A stretch of DNA of 64,000 bases from assembly GCF_017654505.1 (NCBI RefSeq), contig NC_054534.1:23098252-23162251 (forward strand). Direction: 5' to 3'. The stretch is from Polyodon spathula (taxonomy: Eukaryota > Chordata > Actinopteri > Acipenseriformes > Polyodontidae). Below, in pieces: positions 23,596 to 35,128 of this stretch. Each line of letters begins with the position of its first letter. Within the stretch, counting starts at the first letter, position 1. Position numbers and translations under genes: made by a program. A model generated the notes under the pieces. That model was not told the DNA's origin and ran no database searches. It saw nothing but the letters and a program-made list of their open reading frames with translations.

Positions 23596-24109
23596 TCTTA
23601 TCTGGAACGCTGCCTGTGATATTTAAAATAATACAGTATGTGCCACTATATCAAACATAGAGGTTGATGATGTTGGAGCAGTTCAATTGTTACTTTAAGA
23701 TGATGTGGACAATTTCAATGTTTTGAGATGGTCCAATCTTTGAAATGCATCTTCTTTGGAATGTTCTTTGATCCCATTTAAGAGCTTCACCTTGCAGGAG
23801 TTGTTAGAGTGGAAATGCAAGAGATGCTGGTCAGCAAGCTCCTGCGCTGCATTGAACAGAAGTGGAAGGGGAAGCAGAGCGATGTGATCCGGTTGGCGGG
23901 AGTCTGGAGGTTCCAGGGAGCTTTGAGCTACGTGAGTAGTGTGGAAGAGATGGTGAACGGCCGGTCGGCTTCAAAATCAGAAAAAAAGTAGGTTGAAATA
24001 GAATGCTCAAGCTGAGAAGCAGCAGCGATCGGAGATATACAAGCGGTTGGAGATGCAGCAGTGATCTGGACACGATTCGGAGATCGAGATGTCGACATAA
24101 GAATCATCA
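23596..24109. other. Region with a GC-richer patch of possible coding origin
   Basis: 23780-24100 is markedly richer in G+C than its surroundings. It contains the open segment described at 23785-23991 and nothing else identifiable. Confidence 0.4.
23785..23991 (+). CDS. Unidentified open segment, possible exon or retroelement fragment
   Basis: The plus frame reads AGVVRVEMQEMLVSKLLRCI, then EQKWKGKQSDVIRLAGVWRF and QGALSYVSSVEEMVNGRSAS, ending at SEKK and a stop. Base composition is unlike the AT-rich neighbourhood. The amphipathic, Glu/Lys-rich start looks protein-like. A pyrimidine-poor but possible splice acceptor (CTTCACCTTGCAG) precedes it at 23785-23797. There is no upstream ATG in frame before codon 8 or so. 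I do not recognise a family. It could be a fragment of a retroelement gag-like protein or chance. Confidence 0.25.
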   Translation, partial: LHLAGVVRVEMQEMLVSKLLRCIEQKWKGKQSDVIRLAGVWRFQGALSYVSSVEEMVNGRSASKSEKK

Positions 24110-24762
24110 CGTAGCTTATCCATGATTACGGTTCAGTAGCTACTTCCACCTACTCAGAAGAAAGACTTGCAAAACAAATAGTGGAAGGTGAACATGGATT
24201 ATATAGGTTAAGGAACCAAAAGGATTAGCATATTGAGCTGAGCTGAGCCCCTAGAACAACGACAAGCCTCAAGCCAATTATATGTTCTTCTGCTGTAAAC
24301 GCTGCAGTAGGTTTGATTACAGGAGCCTGCTACTTTACCTAATATAAAACTGAACAAAGAGCAGAGATCACATCTGTCAGCTGAAGGACTGTCCAGTGAT
24401 CTCTCATCAATAGTGTCTTGAAATGAAAAGTTACTGTTTTTTTTTTTCTCTCAGCCAACACAGCCTTGGGGATTGTGTGGGTTTATCTTCCTTTTTCGAA
24501 GATAAATGTGCATCATATAAGAGATACTGGAGCCTGTTCACAAAGTTTTAACTCAATGGTTATTTAAAGAATGTTTTTCTCTTATGCCTATAAATATCTC
24601 ATAAATGAGGCACACACGTCTGTTTATTCATGAAAAGTCATTTTCTGCATTATGTAGTATGACAAACAGGTTTGCTTTTTCAATTCATCACATTTCTTCC
24701 TGTTCCATACACAGTAATGCCCTTTATGCAAGGTCCTTTGGAGAACCAAGCTTTCAGAATAA

Positions 24763-24775
24763 TGTGTGTGTGTGC

Positions 24776-24868
<93 letters not shown>

Positions 24869-24879
24869 TATATATATAG
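24763..24879. repeat. Compound (TG)n(AT)n microsatellite
   Basis: TG/CG units 24763-24793, then AT units with two phase breaks (near 24829 and 24860) to 24879. Confidence 0.95.
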
Positions 24880-25323
24880 ATCATATTTACATGGGTTTGT
24901 ACACCAGAGTGTTGTTTTACACCAGTGTTAGCCTTCTGCAAAGTATCAAAATATAATAAGAATCAGCCAGCAGTCAGCCTCAGATCAGAACACTGCAGGT
25001 TGTGAAACAAAAGGCAAAGTCTGCTCTCAGCTTGGATTAGTTTCAAATGGCACAGTTCAAAGGCACAGCAGGGCTTTAAAACACCATTTTTTTTTTTTTT
25101 TTTTTTTAGCCAAGGAAAACAATGTTAAATTTACACGGGGTGTGGGAGATGGGAGGGTGGGGGAGACACAAGCATAACTTATGTAAGATATTTGTTTTAT
25201 TTCATTGTTCTCACATTGGTACAGAATTTTGGTTTATGGGAGAAATTATTCCAGTACCATAATCGGTTTCACTAGAACAACTCTAAATAACAAACAATAA
25301 ACTCCGACCTTATACAGCAGTAA

Positions 25324-25361
25324 AAATAATAATAATAATAATAAAAAAAAATAATAATAAT
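25324..25361. repeat. (AAT)n microsatellite
   Basis: Two short AAT runs separated by an A tract. Confidence 0.85.
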
Positions 25362-25699
25362 CTCTCTCTAGCCTTCACATCATCATCACTACAGCTGTGA
25401 TCATTTTTCTATTAACAATGCCTCTGGCTAGCACGGAGGAAAACTCACCACAAAAAATATATAAAGTATCTTTCTATGTGATTTTCAGTGCGAACACAGT
25501 AAAGTAAAATTGCAAACAATTGACAAATCTTACAGTACTTTGAATGGTATGCTGACAACTACAGTAACTGGATTTTAGCACAGGTCCAGGTCTAATCGCA
25601 CTATCATTAACATTTTGTCCTAGATACAGACATAATGCGAGACAGACTTCTGGATTTATTTGTAACGATTTTATCCCCCTTGTCTCACTGCTTGAAAAT

Positions 25700-26030
25700 C
25701 AGGGTTATTCCACCAAATATTGATTTCTGAACTCTTCCTAAGTTAAAACATTAGTATTGTGTTGTTAAAAATGAATCTGAACTTATTTTCTTTGCATTCT
25801 TTGAGGTCTGACAACACTGCATCTTTTTTGTTATTTTGACCAGTTGTCATTTTCTGCAAATAAACGCTCTAAATGACAATATTTTTATTTGGAATTTGGG
25901 AGAAATGTTGTCAGTAGTTTATAGAATAAAACAAAAATGTTCATTTTACCCAAACACATACCTATAAATAGTAAAACCATAGAAACTGATAATTTTGCAG
26001 TGGTCTCTTAATTTTTTCCAGAGCTGTATA
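25700..26030 (+). mobile_element. 3' end of a Tc1-like element
   Basis: The block runs from GGTTATTCCACCAAATATTG to the right TIR TCTCTTAATTTTTTCCAGAG and CTGTA at TA repeats. This is the 3' non-coding part of a widespread fish Tc1 family as I remember it (GACCAGTTGTCATTTTCTGC and ATGACAATATTTTTATTTGG are typical internal words). No transposase or left TIR is present, so it is a truncated end. Confidence 0.7.
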
Positions 26031-26601
26031 TATATAAAAAAAGCACTTTTATTTTAAATCAAAATTTACTCTAGGGCAAACATTAAGAATAGTAATAATG
26101 ACATCTCTTCAGCAAAAACCATGCCTTTACTAAGTGTGAGTTAGTATTATTAAGTTGAACTAATTTAGAAAAAAGCATAACTGAAGTGCACGCATGTTTT
26201 GCATTTCAGTGAGGATCATACAGTGTGTTCCGTCATTTTGCCGGGAAAACATTATTTTTAATTGTGAATTGTTGTTGCCAGACAGTGATCATGGATGTAA
26301 GTAAAAGAGATTGTTTACTACCATCTCCTTATTTTATAGATTGGCTGCTGAGCTTGTAAATCTGTATACCGGTTATTTTATACATTGACCACTGAGCTGG
26401 TAAATCTGCACATTTACCCTATAGATTTACCAATTTTACACATGAACCATAACACACATATATGCTTTTGTACAAAATAACATTACTTTCAAGGAGCATA
26501 TTTTTTTAATGAACATGTGTATTTTTTTTTTTACTTTACTTGCATTAAAATGTACATTTGCAATCATTACATCATGAAAATTATAATTATTTGGCTATAG
26601 A

Positions 26602-26666
<65 letters not shown>

Positions 26667-26797
26667 TTATTATTATTATTATTGTTATTATTATTATTAT
26701 TATCCATTGTTGATTATTATTTATTAAAACTTGTAACTTTTTAAAATCTGGTCATTATTTTCATTAACTGCCAGTTTGTGTGCTGTTGTGAAATCAG
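26031..26797. other. Spacer with (ATT)n
   Basis: No gene or element except the microsatellite at 26602-26702. Confidence 0.5.
26602..26702. repeat. (ATT)n microsatellite
   Basis: About 33 ATT units with interruptions near 26664 and 26684. Confidence 0.95.
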
Positions 26798-27193
26798 TTT
26801 GGGTCTGGGAGTAACTTAACCTCTAATTTTAACACAGAGTACAATGTATTTTCAGGGGTTAAAATGTAACATTACCTTGAAGTCATGAGTAATCTTGATA
26901 AATTCTGTTAACAGGACAGGTATTAAAAAAGAGCCTTCCATTTTAACTGTAATGTTACTTTGAACTGCTGTACAAAAACTTAGTATTAAAATAAAATTCT
27001 TATTCACTTTATTGACCAAAGCCAATACAACTTTGAAGATAAGCACAGAAACAGAACATATATGAAGGTAAGCACAGAAACAGAACTTCTATTTTAACAT
27101 TAAATTTGTAAACTCAGTGAACATGTTAAAACTTCAATATAAATAAATCCATTCAGATACATAAAATAAGGAAATGCATTAATAAGTTATAAA
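26798..27193 (-). repeat. Dispersed repeat copy B (inverted partner of 23213-23595)
   Basis: Reverse complement homologue of copy A. It additionally carries a duplicated AAGCACAGAAACAGAAC word (near 27040 and 27070), absent from copy A. The two copies lie about 3.2 kb apart in opposite orientation, with a Tc1 end and an (ATT)n tract between them. Confidence 0.75.
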
Positions 27194-28229
27194 ACAGTTA
27201 GTTCAACCTTCGTAGGTTCTAATTTTTCTTATTCTTACTGTGATTGGGTGCAAAGACAACAGGGCTAGCCAGAGATTGGATAATGTTTTGTTGGGCAGGT
27301 TTTTATTGTGCACAGTTTAGTAACTGAAGACATTGTATTCTGGGAGACGTAGTTGTTAGTGGAAGCTTTAGGGGAGGCAGACTGGCTGTGCAGCAAATTG
27401 CTAAGCATTTTTACGCGTTAAATTAAAATGGGTATTTTTTCAATGCGCACAAACATCAGGTACACAGCTTATCTGGACCACTGCAGGTGAGTGCACACTT
27501 AAGATGAAATTTTACAAACCAAAGGTACGCACAGTGCATAACGTGTGTATGACTGTGGGCACTAATGGTTTACTCATAGTAACAACTTGTGGGGTGGGGC
27601 ACAGATTTCTGACTGAATATCAACTTACCAGAACCTAGAAATGTAAAACTGAAGTCAAATTTGTGACAAATTTAGTAAGAAGCAAAAATGATTTAGAATG
27701 ATCTCCGTTTCATGCTTCCCTTTTTAAAGTCACTGTGTGGCATTATCCAAATGATTTTGCTGGCTAATGCAGCATACATTACTGTACAATCCGAGTGCTA
27801 GGTTAATAAGCCAATAAATGCCTCTAAAAGCCATTTTTTTTGGCACTGTACAAAATAAAAACTAGTTGGTATGAAATACCTGTATATAAGTGCTATAACT
27901 AATGGATTTTTGGAGCGCAATTATATTACAGGTACTGTGATCAGGGAATATGTGGGTGTAAAAGAGTACTGTAGGCCTGACAAAAACTTTTAAATCATTC
28001 AAACGTGTGAGCTGAACAAACAATGCAAATATAATTTCTATACTTATAAAGAGGATGACTTTTTAAAAATTAAATATTTGTTGAAAAAGTCTTTTAAAAG
28101 TACCTTCTGCTTAAGTGGCCCTGTTCCTAATACTGGGCTATGAAAGAGAATTTGCCCTCATAAAATGTGCTGAAGAATCTTTATACAGTCCATGAACAAC
28201 ATAGCCCAAGGAAACTAGGATATTTACTA
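27194..28229. other. Spacer with a ZNF143-like site
   Basis: No gene recognised. The only notable word is the ZNF143/THAP11-type motif at 27341-27353. Confidence 0.5.
27341..27353 (-). promoter_or_regulatory. ZNF143/THAP11-type motif
   Basis: The minus strand reads ACTACGTCTCCCA and continues GAATACAATG. This fits ACTAYRNNNCCCR at every position. No promoter or CpG island surrounds it, so it may be a motif from an old repeat. Confidence 0.35.
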
Positions 28230-29765
28230 ATTTACCTTGAGCACATGCAAAACCTTGTTACTCAGAAAATCCTCCCTCGATCTGGCTGACTTGTTTAATT
28301 TCCATCCCATCTCCAATCTCCCCTTTGTCTTCAAAACTCTTGAAAGGGCTATAGCCAGTCAAATGATGAAACATCTCACGAATAACAATCTGCTTGAATC
28401 TCTCCAGTCTGGCTTCCGGCAGGCATCACAGCACTGAAAATGCTCTGCTCCAGATTGTAAATGATCTCCTGTTGAATGCTGATCCCTCTGTGCTTGTCCT
28501 CCTTGACCTAACAGCCGCGTTTGACACCACAGATCATGGCATTCTTCTTGACCGCCTTCACAAGTATGCTGGGATCTCTGGAACCTGTCTCTCCTGGATG
28601 TCCTCTTACCTATCCGGACACATGCAGTCTGTTTTCTATGCTGGATGCAGTGGTGTTGCAAACCCAGTCACTTGTGGTGTCCCTCATGATCTGTTCTTGA
28701 GCCCCTTCTCTTCAATATCTACATGCTTCCCTGGGGTCACCTCATCCACCAACACAGCCTCATGTTTCACTCCTATGCTGATGACACCCAGCTCTACTTA
28801 AAACTTGACCCTGGAAGCTCCTCTGACATGGTCCAGTCTCGGCTTGAGGCCTGGATGTCTGCCAATTTTCTTCAGCTCAACACTAGTAAATCCTTCTATC
28901 CTTCCAGTAGGATCTAAAACTCAACTTAAGAATCTCAACATAGCTGCCCTGAACTTTGGAAGCTGTCTGCTGCTGCCTTCCCCAACAGTACGAAGCCTTG
29001 GTGTACTTCTTGACAGCAGCCTCTCCTTTGATGTCCACATCTTCTCCGTGGTCAAATCTTCCTTCTATCATTTTCAAAACATCTCCAAAGTCCATCCTTA
29101 CCTTTCCTTCCCGGATGCCGAGATACTTTGTCATGTATTTGTCTCCTCTCGACTCAACTACTGAAACTCTCTCTATGGTGGTCTCCCGGCATGCACTATA
29201 AACTGACCCCCTCCCTTTCTTGCCCAGCTGCACTGACTTCCTGTAAAGTTCAGGATTATTTTCAAAACTCTCCTGCTCACCTAAAATGCCCTTCATCACA
29301 CAAGTCCCGAGTACATCCTCAACCTGCACCCTATATGTCCCTGCCCGCAAGCTGAGGTCCTCCGACTCTGGCCCACTTGTTATCCAGAAGTGCACCACAC
29401 TTGGAGAACACTCGTTTAGCTTCATGGCTCCGACTCTTTGTAACTCTATTCCAGCTTTGGTGCATGATGCTCCCATGCTCACTTTAAATCAACTCTCAAG
29501 ACCCACTTGTTCTCGCTTGCTTTCCATGCTCTTTAGCCTGATATCTGCTATTAGCTGCTGTGTTGTTGTTACTATTTCATGTATTATGCATTTTTCACTG
29601 TATTGTATTATGCTTTTTTTTTTTTTTTTTACTGTATATCATGTGTTATGCATTTCTCTGTATTTAAAGTATTATGGATTTTCCTGTTGTTACTGCATCT
29701 TGTAAAACGCTTTGTGATGGTGGTCCACTGTGAAAGGTGCTATATAAAATAAAGATTGATTGATT
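28230..29765 (+). mobile_element. L2-clade LINE, 5'-truncated (copy 1)
   Basis: The reverse transcriptase starts in the segment FHPISNLPFVFKTLERAIAS with LESLQSGFR. After a frameshift near 28430 it continues LLDLTAAFDTTDHGILLD (first catalytic Asp), GISGTCLSWMSSYLSG and NPVTCGVP. After another shift near 28700 it reads FHSYADDTQLYLKLDP with the YADD active site intact, then WMSANFLQLNTSKS. The C-terminal region is recognisable to about 29500 (SFMAPTLCNSIPAL) with several breaks. The 3' end has GGTGGTCCACTGTGAAAGG and the ATTGATTGATTGA tail of L2 elements. Endonuclease and ORF1 are absent. It belongs to the same subfamily as copies 2 and 4. Confidence 0.87.
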
Positions 29766-30593
29766 GACTCCTCCTGTTAAAAACCTTGATGACGTTAACT
29801 ACTATACACTAAACGGTCAATTGTTGTTCCATCAGACAGCATAATATCAAGTATTATAAGTAGGTTGCCCTTTTTTATGAACTTTAGTCCTAATGTTATT
29901 ATTTATCTGGGTTGTCAACCCCAGGTGGGTTCGAAACTGACTCCATTCTAGATGTGTTTGTTCTACAGTACTAACATCTGACTCTAGGGAGTATTAAAAC
30001 AACAAAATGAAAAAATAATGAAAGTGCTACTACCTTTGAAAAGACATAATTACTTCCCTGTGAAAGATCTTTTTAACTAAAGAAGCATAAATAAGAAAAT
30101 GACCTTTTTGCTTGTTGTACTTTTCAACATTTTTTAAAGAATGATGCAATTTGAAAATATGTTAAGATCATTAGAATGCAGGTCACACCAAATAGAATGA
30201 GAAAAAGATATTGACAGCAAACCAATCAATTTTTATTATGTAGGATTATTATTAAAAAAAAAAAAAAAAATCTAAAACAGACCAACACAAAAATGATTAC
30301 TCATCTACTTAGCCAAAAAATGAAATACATTTTTTTTTTTAAAATCAGCAACAGTAAATTTCCTTGATATATCAAATATATTTTCACCATGTATACAACT
30401 AAGTGTGTTTATCATTAATAAATTGAACTTATCAAACCCTTGACCAGGTCATAAGGCCCTTCATTATTGAATTATACCTATTAAACCTGTATTGGAATGG
30501 CACTACAGTATCCAAAATTGACTATCTACTTTGGAAACATGACCTTTTCAAAAAGGCAATTCAGATACGAATTTCTGTTATGCTTGGTCCGAG

Positions 30594-30595
<2 letters not shown>

Positions 30596-30639
<44 letters not shown>
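30596..30639. repeat. (AT)n microsatellite
   Basis: About 22 AT units. Confidence 0.95.
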
Positions 30640-30642
<3 letters not shown>

Positions 30643-33183
30643 TCTAGGGATTCAGATTCAGTTTTGGGGTGGTAACATTGTGAGAGACTAGACAGAAGGC
30701 AATGATGTTTTGTAATACCCTGGCGCAGAAATCACATAGTCTTTTGCCGTTTTTCCAACTCACATGGACTAATCAGGGCTTTAAAGTACAACCAAGGGAA
30801 GGTTTAAACAACCGCTTCACTCTCTGGTAAGGTTGAATAAAAAGCTTCAATTACCTGTTGTATTCCGTGGTTGTGTTCCAGTGATCACTGTATTGATGTG
30901 CAGTATTCCAGACTGTTCCGTTCCTTCAGCTCTTTGTTTGACGGCATCCACACTCACTGACACGGTATTTCACAAAGATGCTTGCCAGTTCATAATCCAC
31001 ATTGAAGACGGTTCAGCTCGCTCTCGATGGTACTACCGGATGAATAACACTAGATAGGAAAATGTGTCATTGTGATGTGTAAATAGGGATGCCATCTTGC
31101 CTGAGGGAAGTCAGAGTGCATATCAGGCTTGCATTAAAGGTGTCATAAAACCCAAGAGCTGAAACCTGGCTTGAACCCAACATGGTTAGAATTTAAAGCT
31201 GAACATAAGCTCTGTAATGTTAATGGTTTGGGCAGGCATAAGCATTGAGGGTTGTAAAAACGTGTATGTGATTGACCCTGGCAATTTGACTTCTACAATA
31301 AATCCTTCATCCTAGTGAGACCTTTTGCTGGAAAACTTGGTTGTATTTCTGGAAGGAGAATCGGCCCACTAGCAACAATAATCAATATCCTTTCGCCATA
31401 AAAACTCTGTGTGGGTTGCAGTCATTTCGCTTGTTTTTGTTTTGCCTCTCAGTCAAACAGGGAGACGGCCGTCTGTAGAGCCTGGAGGAAGGACAACCAA
31501 GTGGTTTGCATTTATTTTCTGCAGGGTAAGTGGCAGGCCGGAGAGGTAGGGTTCTCCCTCAGTGCATTTCATGTGCAGGGGGCGGGACTATGTCTCAGCT
31601 GTTTACTTTTCATTCATCCTTTTCCTATTTTTGGGGGGGTAGGTGGCATTGCGCCACTGCAGTTGTTGCGTTAACCATTCCTCATTTTCATTTTTATGTA
31701 CAAGTACTCAACATGTGTATTAAAAAGAGATGACAGAAAATTATATTTTAGTTTGTGTGTGTATGCTAGATATCATTAAGGATGTGAAGATGTAAAAGGA
31801 CAGATGACATTCAACAGCTAAAACCCCCACATTGCCATCTGTTAACCAACCTTTTTGATTCCACTCATCCGTTCGATGTTGGCTGTTTACACAAAAACAA
31901 TTCCAGATTTATACCAAGGCAGCAGGAAAGCTAATTATATTGATGTGTTATGGTCTTAATGAAAATATTTAGTAAAACAAACCTGGGGTTTATTGAGTCG
32001 GCAGTAGATGGTCTTGATTGTGCTGTGTTCCTCCTTTGAACCGCAGAATGTGAAATATGCAAGTTTATTGCTAGAAGTAGTTAGAAAATTATCCAAAAGG
32101 AATATGTATCAGTGTTGGATTTTTTCAGTGGACAGTGGTCCACTGAAGAATACTGGCCCTCAGGATTTCAGCTAACCAGACAAGTTGATCCAAGGCATCC
32201 TCATGCAAATTGGAGTCCTACTTCTATGTAGATTACTGTATAACTATCAAAAAAGTGTTTTTGACCAGTCTGTCAATGGTTCCTGCTTGACTCTTTATGA
32301 GTGCTGGTTTCATATACATTGTGTTCCTTGCACAGCATAGTTTTCTGTCTGATAACAGTGCATCACATATAAGTATAACAATATTTTATCAAAAAATAGA
32401 AATTAAAAGGAAGCTTCAGTTATTTATTTCTGATGTTATGACATTAACTCTTTATTTTTACTTTTGAAACCAGAACAAAAACAAATGGCACTAGAGCAGA
32501 AAGTTTAAAACAACAAATTGCTGTATAGCTGTTCTAGAGTAATAGTTGTTCCACCCCTGCAACACTTACCACCAAAGCACAATTTCTTTTTAGTTTAGCT
32601 CATTATTTAACACTCTTAGTCACAGTGTAAATGAGCAATATTCTTTTTTATTTAAAAACCCAACAACAAATAGTGCAATGGTCTCACTATATCAGGTCTC
32701 AATATTTATAGAAAAGAACATTAACATTTGATGTCTTTGTTTTGCTGACAAAAACGAGAGGATAAAGACAATAAAACAAACACAAAAAGAATGTTCTGCC
32801 TAGTTTTGCCTTTTTCAAGGAATTCTTTAAACAAGATCTGCCCAACGTGGATGCAGCAACCAAACCAAGACCTGGACTAGAAGCGTGCTGTTTGAGTGAA
32901 GTGACTTGACCCAAATCAAACAGTATGTTAACAGCTAAAATGTGATTTGAAATACAGACTTGCCTAGTTTTTCTTTCTTTATAAGTGCATTAATATTCTT
33001 GACAACTTGTTGAATTTTGAATCCAATGAGAATATTTTTTTCATAACCCACAAAAGAGTTGAAGGTCCCATGAGCATTTAATCTAGAAACCTAGAAAACA
33101 TGGAACACTTCAATGCACAGTATATTAACTACCATACATTTGACTGCTATTAAGGAATTGCCATTTTCTTATGTTTGACTGGA

Positions 33184-33272
33184 AAAACAACATAGGTATG
33201 GAGATGTGTGACTGTTAAAACAACACAGGTATGGAGATGTGTAACTGTTAAAACAACATAGGTATGGAGATT
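33184..33272. repeat. 33-bp tandem repeat, ~2.7 copies
   Basis: The unit AACAACAYAGGTATGGAGAT followed by GTGTRACTGTTAA recurs at 33-34 bp spacing. Confidence 0.9.
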
Positions 33273-33972
33273 TATACATGATTGTAGCACAGTTTACTAA
33301 CATCATTTTGGAATAAAAAATGTCCACCTTGCTTGAACGCCTATGCTTTATCCCAGCCCTCTAAATCATGTGTAAATGGGGCTGCCACAGTCTCAAATGT
33401 TTTCAATGGAAATGTAAACATATTTTGATTAATGAGCTTGTAGATAACGAACATATTTACCAAATGGGGGCAGTGACAACTGGTGGGAGTACAATTGACT
33501 GAATGGAGCTTTTGTAAACAGTGCTCAGTGTTTAATATGGTGGTGATGAACAATCACTGTAAAGCACAAGCATCACAGCACAGGTTTGGGCAGGTCGAGA
33601 ATTCTTCTTTATTCACTCTGTGTATGAATACAATCGAAAATGTATTATTTATGTTTGCATAAGCCTGGGCATAAGGTTTAATTTTATCCAGACTAAATTC
33701 TAACTCTGGTCACAGCACTGCACTAAAATTCAGGAAATGCTGTGTTTTAATCCCAGCTCAGCCACTGATTTCTATTGGGTTTGTGGGCTAGCCAACACGT
33801 TGGATGAGGCCTGATTATCAAATTTCAGGAAAAAAGGGTTATCTTACCGGCTCTAATTTTGGAATCATATTCTATGGCTGGGAAAGTCACATTGCTAAAC
33901 AAATGGAGAGCTAGATCCCTTAGTATGGGGTTGAACTCCATTACACCCCACAGCACGTTTCTGTAGAACAGG

Positions 33973-34346
33973 TGTCACAAGTCTCCTGAGGAGGATTACG
34001 GTCCAACACCTTCAGACGCTATAAAATGTAGTCCGACTACGTCAGACCTGCTCAAATAGCAACAGGACAATATTTATAATTTTATTTAACCCACTTTCTT
34101 TGGTCACACAGGTTCGAGGCATCCACAGAGGGGACCAGCAGCAGAACACAAGACAGAAGACAATCAAGTAAGTAATCAATTGTTTATTTGATATACAGTA
34201 ATGGTAAAAAGAAATTTAAATAACTAAGAAACAGATAACTAATTTCTACAACCAATTCTCCTAACCAGGTCATCGTTACCAGATGTGGTTCCAGTCTCCT
34301 GTTCCCCCAATTTAGAAATCAGTTCACTCAAATTAACCCACCCACA
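33973..34346 (-). mobile_element. Candidate solo LTR with 5-bp duplication
   Basis: On the minus strand the block starts TGTGGGTGGGTTAATTTGAG (34346) and ends GGAGACTTGTGACA (33973). The flanks on the plus strand are ACAGG (33968-33972) and ACAGG (34347-34351). An AATAAA signal lies on the minus strand at about 34188-34183. TG..CA ends, an exact 5-bp duplication and a poly(A) signal together suggest a solo LTR. No internal domains exist and the duplication was found by scanning, so chance is not excluded. Confidence 0.45.
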
Positions 34347-35064
34347 ACAGGGGGCGCCACTCCACCACCAAGCCCAACTTACAGACTAAGGTGGTCTAAA
34401 AGGACAATCTTCTGTTGATGCTGCTAATGCCCCTCCACCAGTCAAGGTAGGGCTTTGCGTTGCCGCCTCAAGTATTGGGAGATGGTTGTCCCACTCTGGT
34501 TGTCCCATTCTTATTTAACCAGCTGTCTTTAGCCACTGTAACGTCCACTGCTGCCCTTCCATCTTTCGGTTATAGTTATGGTTCTCCTGGTCTTGTCTCT
34601 CTGATGAACCCTGCCTCCTGCTTCTGCTTACTGATCCCAGCTGTTTCACTTTCGCTCCACTTCTGCCTGGTTGGCTCTCTCCCTCTTGTTCTAATCGCTC
34701 CCAGCTCTGCTCATTTTCTAGGCTCAGCTTGGTCTTTCTATATTTCCAAATCTCCTGGTCTCTGGAATCTCTGCTTTTATTTCTTCTGTGTGCCTCCTGA
34801 TCTCTGGATCTGTGAATCCATCTCTCTGGTCTGGGTCTGGGTCTGGGTCTGGGAATTTCTGAGTCTCCGACTCTCTGAATCTCTGAATCTCTGCACATGC
34901 AGCATTTATATGCAATAGTTCCATTGGACGCACCTGCAAACAATCTGCATTAATTTTCTACAGCTCCATTTTATGTGCGTGCTCTGGGTGAAAACAAAAA
35001 CAGCAATTCATACCATGCTCATACAAATCAAAATAGTGTCCTTAGAACAATCATAACAGTGAAA
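34347..35064 (-). other. Purine-rich region with TATA-like word (minus strand), no gene assigned
   Basis: On the minus strand, GCATATAAATGC near 34915 is followed by tandem CAGAGATTCAGAGA and (CCCAGA)n units (34828-34855), then a purine-rich open frame (34943-34515) rich in Arg, Glu, Asp and Gln. The layout resembles the promoter and leader of a retroelement. The peptide has no recognisable domain and its composition follows from purine bias. Confidence 0.3.
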
Positions 35065-35090
35065 CAATAATAATAATAATAATAATAATA

Positions 35091-35127
<37 letters not shown>
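35065..35127. repeat. (AAT)n microsatellite
   Basis: About 20 AAT units with one break near 35090. Confidence 0.95.

Positions 35128-35128
<1 letters not shown>

Larger units (their letters stand above)
24110..25699. other. Spacer with microsatellites
   Basis: Contains the compound (TG)n(AT)n block at 24763-24879, a T run at 25087-25107 and an (AAT)n/(A)n stretch at 25324-25361. No gene is recognised. Confidence 0.5.
29766..33972. other. Spacer, no gene recognised
   Basis: Holds an (AT)n run (30596-30639) and a 33-bp tandem repeat (33184-33272). A mixed-composition stretch at 30770-31060 has an AATAAAA signal near 30836, which could be LTR debris. 31490-31680 is G-rich with no recognisable product. 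Confidence 0.45.

Noticed and set aside
28883..29482. 199-codon minus-strand frame
   Set aside because: It runs antisense to L2 copy 1, whose plus strand carries RT motifs and the L2 3' tail.
31505..31545. Adjacent splice-acceptor-like (TTTTCTGCAG) and donor-like (GGTAAGT) words
   Set aside because: They abut with no exon between them, and no coding segment flanks either side.
34343..34362. Retroviral primer-binding site (TGGCGCC on the minus strand) next to the proposed LTR
   Set aside because: It lies on the wrong side of the LTR for its orientation and matches only seven bases.
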